The notes beneath the pieces are model-generated. The model saw only the letters and a list, made by a program, of their open reading frames with translations, was not told the origin of the DNA and searched no databases. 15,767 bases of DNA from Caulobacteraceae bacterium (GTDB lineage Bacteria > Pseudomonadota > Alphaproteobacteria > Caulobacterales > Caulobacteraceae). A program made the position numbers and the translations under genes. The stretch covers positions 1 through 15,767 of the forward strand of contig JAQGII010000172.1 in assembly GCA_028291305.1 (NCBI GenBank), written 5' to 3'. Shown in pieces: positions 8,081 to 14,351 of this stretch; the stretch's first letter is position 1; the number at the start of each line of letters is the position of its first letter.

Positions 8081-8470
8081 ATGTTACGCACAGTCATGTT
8101 GATCGCCGCGACGGCGGCGAGCGTCGTCCCGGCCGCTTCGGCGGTCGCGCAAACCGCCCAGACCGAACAGGTACGCACCCTGGTCGTGTCTCTCTCCGAT
8201 CTCAACCTGAGCGACGGCGCTGCGGCGCGGGTGGCTCTGGGCCGCATCCGCGCCGCAGCCAACAACGTCTGCGACGAGAGCCAGGGCGATATCAGGGACC
8301 TTGCAGCGCAGCTCCGCTTCACCAGTTGCCGGCGCTCCGCCATGAACGGCGCCGTGGACAAGGTCGGGTCCACCACGGTGGCCGTGGCCCATTATGGCTA
8401 CACCTTCCGGCCCGTGCAGCAGGCCGCCCTCGGGCCTGCCGTGCGCCGGGAAGTCAGGCCCGCCGAGTGA
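8081..8470 (+). CDS. UrcA family secreted protein
   Basis: The 129-residue protein has a signal peptide (basic start MLRT, hydrophobic core 5-20, likely cleavage after AVA at about residue 23). The mature part shows the UrcA pattern: LVVSLSDLNLSDGAAARVAL at 34-53, RIRAAANNVC ending in C64, and C83 followed by an A..AV segment. The two cysteines probably form a disulfide in the periplasm. UrcA proteins are small exported proteins common in Caulobacter and sphingomonads, and their function is unknown. A roughly 30-residue tail after the core (100-129) is less typical. The start is fixed by GGAGG just upstream. It has no co-directional partner: the AraC-like gene is divergent upstream, and the DUF4402 gene converges 371 bp downstream. 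Confidence 0.85.
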   Translation: MLRTVMLIAATAASVVPAASAVAQTAQTEQVRTLVVSLSDLNLSDGAAARVALGRIRAAANNVCDESQGDIRDLAAQLRFTSCRRSAMNGAVDKVGSTTVAVAHYGYTFRPVQQAALGPAVRREVRPAE

Positions 8471-8841
8471 GCGGCGGCGCCTTGGCCCAGGCAATCATCC
8501 GCAACGCGGCGCGGCTCTGCTGCTGATTCACGCCGACGTGTTCGAGGCGGGTCCGCTGGCGATGTGGGCGCTGCGGTCGCTGGACCGCAGCAACCCATCG
8601 CCCGAGGCGACCGCCTCGGGCGATGGTGTACGCCATGCCCCTGTTGTCGCTGCACAAGCCGGGAGGACTGGTTGCACGCGGAGGCATCGACCTGCGCCAT
8701 GGGACAGACAGGATGTGCGCGCGCGCTCCTCGCTCGCCGCCACCGGAGACGCGCGCGTCTGTGGCGCGAGTACCCGATTGCGCGGTCCCGAGCAGGCGCG
8801 CGCACGCCCTGTGCTGTCCCAGATCTTCGAAGGCGTCGCGC
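8471..8841. other. Intergenic region between convergent urcA and DUF4402 genes
   Basis: I see no convincing gene in these 371 bp; open frames here lack family similarity and good ribosome binding sites. The stretch holds a pair of strong hairpins (8570-8626, listed separately) and a self-complementary 14-mer AGACGCGCGCGTCT at 8747-8760. A small stem CGCCTAC/GTAGGCG at 8839-8854 straddles the TAG stop of the DUF4402 gene. Confidence 0.6.
8570..8626. terminator. Tandem hairpins, possible bidirectional terminator
   Basis: Two inverted repeats lie back to back. The first (8570-8591) pairs GCTGCGGTC with GACCGCAGC around a GCTG loop. The second (8595-8626) pairs CCATCGCCCGAGGCG with its exact complement over 15 bp with a 2-nt centre. 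They sit between the stops of convergent genes, where a terminator working in both directions is expected. No U-run follows on either strand, so intrinsic termination is not proven. An RNA-stabilising element or protein-binding palindrome is an alternative. Confidence 0.4.
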
Positions 8842-9342
8842 CTACTCGTAGGCGGCGGTGACCGTGAACGAACCGGTATAGGCGCCGGCCGCTTGGTTCT
8901 GGGCCGCGTGCAGGGTGGCGCCGATATGGATCGAATTGGTGCCGGAGACCGTCGCCAGCGTGTCGCTGCTGTTGAAGGTGTCGACCGACATCGTATGGGT
9001 CCCGTCCGACAGGCTGACGGCGGAAGCCGGCAGGGTGACGGTATAGGTGCTGCCCGATTGCCCGACCACCGACACGATCCCGGCGGTGGGGGTGGAAGAC
9101 ACCAGATCGACGCCGCCCGTCTGGGTGCGGCCGTTGTTGGGAGCCACGACCACGGTGCCCGCGGCGTTGGCGGCGCTGTTCATCACCAGCTTGCCAAAGT
9201 CCATGGCCTGGGTCTGGGTGATGGTCAGCGGCTGGATGACAGTCGCGCTGGCGTTCACCGTGCCGCTCGCTTGAGCGGCCAAGGCGGGCGCCGCGGCGGC
9301 GGTCAGAAGAAGCGCCACGACGGCGCTGATACGAAGATTCAT
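8842..9342 (-). CDS. DUF4402 domain protein, probable fimbrial subunit
   Basis: The 166-residue protein has a clear signal peptide (MNLRIS, hydrophobic 7-20, cleavage near ALA/LAA at 22-23). The rest is a canonical DUF4402 domain: an alternating-hydrophobic start (ASATVIQPLTITQTQ), MDFGKLVM at about 47-54, and the C-terminal IHIGATL...AGAYTGSFTVTAAYE segment at 138-166. It has no cysteines. DUF4402 proteins occur beside chaperone-usher genes in proteobacteria and are thought to be fibre subunits; this locus fits that. The N-terminal strand could serve as the donor strand between subunits, which is inference. The ATG at 9342 has TGGAGA about 6 nt upstream. It is last in the fibre locus and separated from the preceding subunit by 367 bp, so it may have its own promoter and be the abundant subunit. 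Confidence 0.9.
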   Translation of the reverse strand: MNLRISAVVALLLTAAAAPALAAQASGTVNASATVIQPLTITQTQAMDFGKLVMNSAANAAGTVVVAPNNGRTQTGGVDLVSSTPTAGIVSVVGQSGSTYTVTLPASAVSLSDGTHTMSVDTFNSSDTLATVSGTNSIHIGATLHAAQNQAAGAYTGSFTVTAAYE

Positions 9343-9595
9343 GGCGTTCTCCAGGTGTTGAGCCATTACTGGCGGTGGCGGGGTTTCCCGACACCGGCCG
9401 CAAGTTGGCAGCCTCAGCAAAATATGACGCGACCGGACGAGCCGATATCCCCCAGCTGGGTGGTGCAGCCTCAATACTGTGCCGAACGCGCACGAATTAA
9501 GAATATTGCGGGATAAATACTCTAGATCCTGGCCCATTCCCAACGAGGGGAGGACAGAGCCGCGATGCGGTCTTTGCGGGCGGGGCTCACGGCGA

Positions 9596-9623
9596 TGATC
9601 GGGTTCGCGGAACGAACCGATCA
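9596..9623. terminator. Bulged hairpin, possible transcription attenuator
   Basis: TGATCGGGTTCG (9596-9607) pairs with CGAACCGATCA (9613-9623) over 11 bp with a single bulged G and a CGGAA loop. There is no U-run on either side. It lies between two co-directional subunit genes, so partial termination or mRNA processing that sets subunit ratios is a plausible role, but this is inferred from position only. Confidence 0.3.
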
Positions 9624-9629
9624 GGCCCC

Positions 9630-9656
9630 AGAGTCGCCCCGGGAGAGTCGCCCGGG
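9630..9656. repeat. Tandem duplication, unit AGAGTCGCCC(C)GGG
   Basis: Two adjacent copies, AGAGTCGCCCCGGG (9630-9643) and AGAGTCGCCCGGG (9644-9656), differ by one C. The repeated CCCGGG halves can also pair with each other as a short stem. Confidence 0.7.
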
Positions 9657-9675
9657 CCGGCCTGGGCCGCCGGCC
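9655..9675. terminator. GC-rich hairpin downstream of second subunit gene
   Basis: GGCCGGC (9655-9661) pairs perfectly with GCCGGCC (9669-9675) around a 7-nt loop. On the minus strand it begins about 35 nt after the stop of the subunit gene ending at 9710. No U-tract follows, so it is at best a factor-dependent terminator or a 3' end stabiliser. Confidence 0.3.
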
Positions 9676-9695
9676 GCCTGCCGCCTGTCGCCTGT
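9675..9695. repeat. Three tandem heptamers CGCCTGY
   Basis: CGCCTGC, CGCCTGT and CGCCTGT follow one another without spacers at 9675-9681, 9682-9688 and 9689-9695, immediately beside the GC hairpin. This is a simple slippage-prone array outside any gene. Confidence 0.7.
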
Positions 9696-9709
9696 CGAAA
9701 AGGCCGGGA

Positions 9710-10315
9710 TCAGTTGTAGGTGACGGTGAAGGTCGGGCGCAGCACCACCGTGGTGCCCGGATTGTTGCGCGCTACGGTGATGGTCGAGCCGATATAGACG
9801 GTTGCGCGGCCTTGGGCGTTGAGCACGCCGCCGGGCGCATTGGTCGGGCTGCCGCCCGGAACATAATAGGTGTTGGCCGCCGCCGAGGCGGTCGATCCCG
9901 GCTCGCCCGAGAGCTGGGTCCAGCCTTGGAAGCGCAGGGTGAACACCTGGCCGGGCGAACCGGTGATGTTGACCTGGGCGGCGTTGGGCGGGGCTGCGTT
10001 GGCGCCGTTCACCGGAGTGGTGGTCGGGAAGTTCGGCTGTGGATTGGCCTGGGCCGGGTAGCTGGCGGGCACGACCACTACGCCGTTGGGGTTGCTGCCC
10101 TGGGTCTTGACTGCGCCGCTGCTGAGACTGAGCGCGGTGCTCACGGAAACCGGCACAAGCACTGTGGCGCTGGTGGAGACGTTGGCGCTCTTGCGGCCGG
10201 CGGCGAGGGTCAGGCCGGGGAGCAGCATGGCGGCGGCCAAGGCAGCGGACAGGCCGATGACGATGAACCGTCCCGTTGGCTGGTGTCGTTGCGGCGGGGT
10301 GATGCTGGACATCAT
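9710..10315 (-). CDS. DUF4402-like secreted protein, probable fibre subunit with Pro/Asn-rich insert
   Basis: The 201-residue protein starts with a 16-residue polar N-region, a hydrophobic stretch at about 17-39 and likely cleavage near LAA at 37-39. The mature start SANVSTSATVLVPVSVSTAL resembles the DUF4402 opening of the subunit encoded at 8842-9342. The end, TVVLRPTFTVTYN, matches the family's closing strand, and IGSTITV corresponds to the 'f.vGgtl.v' segment. A Pro/Asn/Ala-rich stretch at about 75-115 is unlike the canonical domain. It has no cysteines. Its ATG overlaps the upstream subunit's TGA (ATGA, 10312-10315), so the two are translationally coupled; a second ATG follows directly. 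Function as a minor or tip-proximal subunit is inference from order and divergence. Confidence 0.75.
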   Translation of the reverse strand: MMSSITPPQRHQPTGRFIVIGLSAALAAAMLLPGLTLAAGRKSANVSTSATVLVPVSVSTALSLSSGAVKTQGSNPNGVVVVPASYPAQANPQPNFPTTTPVNGANAAPPNAAQVNITGSPGQVFTLRFQGWTQLSGEPGSTASAAANTYYVPGGSPTNAPGGVLNAQGRATVYIGSTITVARNNPGTTVVLRPTFTVTYN

Positions 10316-10863
10316 TGCGCCGTCACCTTCGTGGTCCAGGTTCCTGCCCCCGCCCCGCTGGCGGCGGTCAGCGAAACGTCCATGCCCAGGTTGAACGTAG
10401 CGGTGGCGTTAGCGGAACTGGAGGAGAAGCTCATGTTGAAAGTGCCGGTCGTCACGGTGAGGTCGCTCATGTTTGCGAAGCCGGCGGTCGGATGAACATA
10501 GAACCTGTTGCCGGTGAATTGTGGGCCGGCACCGGGCAAGATCAACAGGCCGATCGGAATATTGTTTCCTTTGCAGTTGCTGCCGGCGTTGACCGTCACG
10601 TGCAGCGGGTATCCGGTGACCGACCCGGGGTGCAGCAGGATCGCCGCCCCGGCCGTGCCTGATGCCGGAGACTGGCTGACCGATCCGGTTGTCGGCAAGG
10701 TGAAGGTTGTCGAACCGCTCGTGCCCTTGACGATCTTATCCAGATTGGGGGCGTTGCTTCCCGGCGTGATGGAAATCGTGCAGTCACCCGCTGCGGCGTG
10801 TGCCGAACCGCCGACGAGCGCCGCCGAAACCGCCAGTACCGCCGATGTCGATCGCCAGTTCAT
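10312..10863 (-). CDS. Secreted two-cysteine protein, probable fibre subunit
   Basis: This 183-residue exported protein has a signal peptide over residues 1-23 (MNWRSTSAVL, hydrophobic core, cleavage near AHA). The mature part begins AAGDCTISIT and contains just two cysteines, C28 and C97, a likely disulfide. The sequence is rich in Ser, Thr and Gly, as expected of a beta-sandwich. The C-terminal FNLGMDVSLTAASGAGAGTW recalls the DUF4402 closing motif (glycine-tipped strand, then 'aGtytg'), so I read it as a divergent fimbrial subunit. It is the first subunit after the regulator and coupled by a 4-bp overlap to the next, which would suit an adhesin or initiator role; that is inference. ATG 10863 is preceded by AGAGG; an upstream in-frame ATG at 10938 lacks a signal peptide immediately after it and is not preferred. 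Confidence 0.72.
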   Translation of the reverse strand: MNWRSTSAVLAVSAALVGGSAHAAAGDCTISITPGSNAPNLDKIVKGTSGSTTFTLPTTGSVSQSPASGTAGAAILLHPGSVTGYPLHVTVNAGSNCKGNNIPIGLLILPGAGPQFTGNRFYVHPTAGFANMSDLTVTTGTFNMSFSSSSANATATFNLGMDVSLTAASGAGAGTWTTKVTAQ

Positions 10864-10938
10864 TCGACTACCTCTGATCCCTTCGTTCTCGTCCACACGG
10901 CCCCGCGCGACAATCCCCCAGACAGGGGAGGCGCCCAT
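10864..10938 (-). promoter_or_regulatory. Spacer with small hairpin before first subunit gene
   Basis: These 75 bp separate the LuxR-type gene from the first subunit gene. On the minus strand TCCCC and GGGGA pair around a 6-nt loop (10914-10929), and AGAGG before 10863 is the ribosome binding site. This is the longest break between the chaperone gene and the second subunit gene. It could host an extra promoter or modest attenuation, but I see no clear promoter hexamers. Confidence 0.25.
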
Positions 10939-11532
10939 TCATTCCACCGCCACCGCCAGGCGCGTCAGCACACGGATCAATTGCTTCTGGCTCGACAGGC
11001 CCATCTTGCGCAGCAGGCTCTTGACCTGGCCGCGCACGGTTTCCAGCTGCACCCCCCGGCGTTCGGCGATCTGGGACAGGCCCTCGTCCCGCATCACCCC
11101 CAGGGCGATATCGGCCTCGGATGGCGACAGGCCGAACAGCTCGGCCACCACGTCCGAACCGGGCAGCGAGGGCATGGCGTCCAGGGCGCCGACACAGACG
11201 ATGGCGCAGTCGCCCCGGGCCGGAGTGATGATCAGCAGGCGGCCCGGGCTGTCGTCGTAGGCATTGCGCCACAGCAGCACGCCCCCGCGCCGCTCCGAGA
11301 CCGCCGCCTCGATGGCCCGATGCAGACGTTGGATGAGCTCGGCCGCGCGCAGGCCGAGCATCCGTTCGATCAGCGTGGACGGCTGGACCGGGTCCTGCCC
11401 GGCGGCCGATCGGCTGGTCAGCGGGGAGGCCAGGCCCTGGGCGTTCACCAGGAACAGCGCGTCGGGGCTCGACTCCCGCTCGAGGGGAGGCGGTGGCCGA
11501 CGATCATGGGGTGCGAAATCCTCCAGGAACAT
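10939..11532 (-). CDS. LuxR/GerE-family transcriptional regulator without receiver domain
   Basis: The 197-residue protein ends in a GerE-type helix-turn-helix: GLSPSEADIALGVMRDEGLS at 134-153, IAERRGVQLETVRGQVKSLL at 155-174 (recognition helix about 162-176), then RKMGLSSQKQLIRVLTRL. The first 120 residues lack the phosphoacceptor pattern of a response-regulator receiver. They look like the small, poorly conserved sensor-like segment common in alphaproteobacterial LuxR proteins (DALFLVNAQGLA... and ITPARGDCAIVCVGALD). It probably binds DNA to control this fibre locus. The start at 11532 lies 2 bp after the usher-like gene's TGA, with GGGAG about 10 nt upstream, so it is co-transcribed and probably coupled. 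A regulator placed between usher and subunits is unusual. Direct autoregulation is plausible but not shown. Confidence 0.85.
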   Translation of the reverse strand: MFLEDFAPHDRRPPPPLERESSPDALFLVNAQGLASPLTSRSAAGQDPVQPSTLIERMLGLRAAELIQRLHRAIEAAVSERRGGVLLWRNAYDDSPGRLLIITPARGDCAIVCVGALDAMPSLPGSDVVAELFGLSPSEADIALGVMRDEGLSQIAERRGVQLETVRGQVKSLLRKMGLSSQKQLIRVLTRLAVAVE

Positions 11533-11534
11533 GG

Positions 11535-14351
11535 TCAGGCTCCCGCCGGGGCAGGCGCGGTCGGCGTCTGCGCAGGAAGTGGCGCGGCTGGGCCGCTGGT
11601 CGGCTGCTGCTCGCCGGGCTCCGCCGCAGTCAGGACCGCTTCGGCCGAAATCCGGCCCATGAAGCCCCCTTTTGCCCCGGCCGCGATCGCCACCGGCGTC
11701 TTGAAGTCGAGGTGGAGCCGTCTTGCCTGCTCCGGCTCGATACGCAGGACATAGACGCCTGGCCGCAGGCCCTCCAGCAGCACCGTGCCGTCGTAGGCGG
11801 TGCGCCCCTCGGCCGCCACGGCGCCGGACGCCGATACGACCTGCACCTGCAGGGCCGACAGGCCGCGCGGGTTTTCCTCCGGGCGGGTGAACAGGACCTG
11901 GATCTCCACCTCGGAGGTGGCGACCAGCGGGTAGGAGACCATCGCCGTCCGGCCCGGCCGGGGAGTCAACTCGATGATGGTGGGCGGGGGCGTCAGATAC
12001 GGGTCGTCCAGCTTGCTGGTGTCCAGGTAGACGCGCGCGCTCGCCGTGTCGCCCAGGCCGCTGACCAGCATCTGGCCCCGGGCGTCGGTGACCGTGGGCC
12101 GGCGTCCGCCCTGGCTCTCGATACCGGGCACGCCGGGCTCGTTCGCCTGGCGCCGTCCGTCGCCGTTGATGTCGGCAAAGGCCTGGATGGCCGCCGCGCC
12201 TCCGGTGGCCGCGCCCGGCCCGGTCATCCGGTAGCGTCTGGCGAAGGGATCGAACAGCAGGCCCATCGAGACCTGCAGGCCCACCGTGAAGTCCCTGTGT
12301 TCGCTCGCGTAGCCGGCGGTGAGGGACAGGTCCATGGTCTGCAGCCGCCAGACATTGGCCGCCTGGAGCGTCGTTCCCCCGTGCGGCCCGAAGGTCTTGG
12401 TGACGCTCAAGGCGATGGCGGTGCGCTGGGCGATGTCGCGCTGGATCGTCATCGACAGGCTGTTCAGCCGGGTGCTCGGGGACAGATCGAAACTGGCCCC
12501 GCCGCGAACCTGCCAGACGCGCCGCACGAGTACCGACACGTCGGTCTGGTCGCTCAGCTGGTAGCTGTCCGGGCCGTTGCCCGTGAGGCTCTCGTATTCC
12601 AGGTCGTTGGACACCAGGAAGCGGCCGACCGGCTTGGACATGCGCGTGCTCGCGGACCAGAGCAGGCCGCCGTCGGCGAATTGATCGTGGACGACCCGCA
12701 CGCTCATGGGCCACGGCCCCCAGCGCAGGGGCGCGTTGAAGTCCAGGTTGAGCGTGGTGTCGCGCTGCAGGCGATTGTCGCCGCCCTGCGTGGATTCGTC
12801 GATGAAGCCGCCCGAATATTCGGCGTGCCGCAGCAGAGTCGAAATCCCAAGGGGGCGGCCCGCCACCGCCAGCGACAGGGCCGAGCCTCGGCGGTCGTCC
12901 GCCGCCGCGACTGCCTGGACCGCAAAACCCATGGCCGACGTCGCCAGCCCCACCGAGGCCATGTCGCGGGCGGGTTCCGGCGCCGGGGTGTAGCGGGCGA
13001 ACGCCGCCGTCAAGGTGAGGGCGCGCGTCAGGCCATAGGCTGCCGAGCCGACGATCCTGGGGTCGGTGTAGCCTGGCACGCCCGCACCGGCCAGGTCTCG
13101 GCCGACCGGGATCACCGGCACATTCTGCTGCACCGCGCCAAGGCCGTAGATGAACTGGCCCTTGGCCAGGGCGCCCGAGCCGACATTGAAGCGCTGGACC
13201 TCCTCCCGCCGTTCGCCGCGCGGACCATAGAAGACCAGCCGGATCGTATTCAGGCCGAAGCTGAGATCCACGCCCTCGAAGTCGTAGCGGCCGTCCGAGG
13301 ACTGGCCCATGGAGGCGCGCAGCACCTCGTTGACGTACAGCTCCACCTCGTAGCCGGACGGCAGATCGCCGCGCAGGTTGATCTTGTCGAACACGCTGGC
13401 CCGCTCGAGCGGGTCGTTGGTCAGGGCGAAGCCCCGTCCGGCGGCGCTGCGCGCGCCCAGCGCCAGATAGGGGGTGTAGGTGTCGCCGACGGAGGCGCGC
13501 GTCAGGCCGGGCAAACCCACCGCCCGGCCAGCCGGGTCCTTGCGCTCCATCAGTATGCGGATGGCGTCGAGCCGGGCCTGGTCATCCGAACCGGCGAACA
13601 GGCGAAAGCTCGAATAGGCCAGGTCGCCCGCCGCATTCAGCTCGTACTGCAGGCCGCTGCCCTGATGGTTGCCCGCCTGGGTGATCACGTTGATGTCCAC
13701 CGCCGGCGGGGTGAACAAGGCATAGGGCGTCTCGACCCGCAGGACCTGCGCCTCGTCCTCGCGCCGGGTCAGTCCGTCGCGCCTCTGCTCGCGCGCCAGC
13801 CTTTCCTGGAAGGGGAATTTCTCCGTGGGGACCAGGCTCAGCTGCAGCTGGTGCAGGTCGGCCTTGAATTTCAGCGGCAGCAGTTGCTCCAGAAGGTCGG
13901 CGCGCACATAGATGTCGCCCTCGAAGACCATGGCCTGGGCGTCGGAGATGGTCACCGAACGGTCGCCCGACCGGGCCCGGTGGTCGTTGAGATCCAGAAG
14001 GAAGCCCCGCGATGGCGTCAGGATCGAACCTTCGGCCCGGCCGATTGCCGGATTCACGCCGATCGCCAGGTCCAGCAGGCGCGACAACTCGCCCAACGGC
14101 AGGAAGAGGCCCGCGCGCGAGGCGTAGGCGCCGAATTCGTCGGTCAACTGCACATGATCCGAGCTCACCTCCAGCACAAGCTGGTCGTCGGCCGTGAACA
14201 GCTTTGGCCGATCCACGATGTGCGAAGGATCGCGCGGACCCATGGGCGTTTCTCCTTCAGCCGCGGCCGCAAGCCCCTGGCCAGCGCTGGCCAGGGTCAC
14301 GCCCAACAGGACCGCGCCGGTCGCGAGCGAAAAGCGCCTCCGGAAGGTCAT
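11535..14351 (-). CDS. Usher-like outer-membrane protein of a chaperone-usher fibre system
   Basis: The 938-residue protein has a signal peptide (MTFRRR, hydrophobic 8-30). Residues 50-200 form a periplasmic N-terminal region with FLPLGELSRLLDLAI and a segment of alternating short strands. At about 323-413 comes the usher-like INLRGDLPSGYEVELYVNE region followed by FGLNTIRLVFYGPRGERREE. The middle (about 420-720) alternates short amphipathic strands, as expected of a beta-barrel. Near the C-terminus D727-I-N-G-D-G...E738 has EF-hand loop spacing, followed by small beta domains and a Pro/Ala/Thr-rich tail (about 911-938). It is nearer to alternate (CS1/TcfC-like) ushers than to FimD; subfamily is uncertain. 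It overlaps the chaperone gene by 4 bp (ATGA) and would secrete and assemble the DUF4402 subunits. Confidence 0.8.
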   Translation of the reverse strand: MTFRRRFSLATGAVLLGVTLASAGQGLAAAAEGETPMGPRDPSHIVDRPKLFTADDQLVLEVSSDHVQLTDEFGAYASRAGLFLPLGELSRLLDLAIGVNPAIGRAEGSILTPSRGFLLDLNDHRARSGDRSVTISDAQAMVFEGDIYVRADLLEQLLPLKFKADLHQLQLSLVPTEKFPFQERLAREQRRDGLTRREDEAQVLRVETPYALFTPPAVDINVITQAGNHQGSGLQYELNAAGDLAYSSFRLFAGSDDQARLDAIRILMERKDPAGRAVGLPGLTRASVGDTYTPYLALGARSAAGRGFALTNDPLERASVFDKINLRGDLPSGYEVELYVNEVLRASMGQSSDGRYDFEGVDLSFGLNTIRLVFYGPRGERREEVQRFNVGSGALAKGQFIYGLGAVQQNVPVIPVGRDLAGAGVPGYTDPRIVGSAAYGLTRALTLTAAFARYTPAPEPARDMASVGLATSAMGFAVQAVAAADDRRGSALSLAVAGRPLGISTLLRHAEYSGGFIDESTQGGDNRLQRDTTLNLDFNAPLRWGPWPMSVRVVHDQFADGGLLWSASTRMSKPVGRFLVSNDLEYESLTGNGPDSYQLSDQTDVSVLVRRVWQVRGGASFDLSPSTRLNSLSMTIQRDIAQRTAIALSVTKTFGPHGGTTLQAANVWRLQTMDLSLTAGYASEHRDFTVGLQVSMGLLFDPFARRYRMTGPGAATGGAAAIQAFADINGDGRRQANEPGVPGIESQGGRRPTVTDARGQMLVSGLGDTASARVYLDTSKLDDPYLTPPPTIIELTPRPGRTAMVSYPLVATSEVEIQVLFTRPEENPRGLSALQVQVVSASGAVAAEGRTAYDGTVLLEGLRPGVYVLRIEPEQARRLHLDFKTPVAIAAGAKGGFMGRISAEAVLTAAEPGEQQPTSGPAAPLPAQTPTAPAPAGA

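Larger units (their letters stand above)
9343..9709. other. Structured intergenic region between two subunit genes
   Basis: I see no convincing gene in these 367 bp. The left part (about 9343-9540) is the upstream region of the DUF4402 gene at 9342. It includes AT-rich patches at about 9417-9427 and 9495-9525 that could hold its promoter, but no hexamer pair stands out. The right part (9596-9695) is densely structured: a bulged hairpin, a GC hairpin and two sets of short tandem repeats, listed separately. These lie just downstream of the preceding subunit's stop on the minus strand and could end or attenuate the upstream operon. Confidence 0.5.

Noticed and set aside
8747..8760. Palindrome AGACGCGCGCGTCT as a regulatory site
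   Set aside because: It is perfect but composed mostly of alternating CG in a GC-rich region, with no loop and no promoter nearby, so no function can be supported.
11535..12714. An N-terminal extension of the LuxR-type protein reading back into the usher gene
   Set aside because: The extension is in a shadow frame of the usher; the ATG at 11532 has a proper ribosome binding site and the family-like length.
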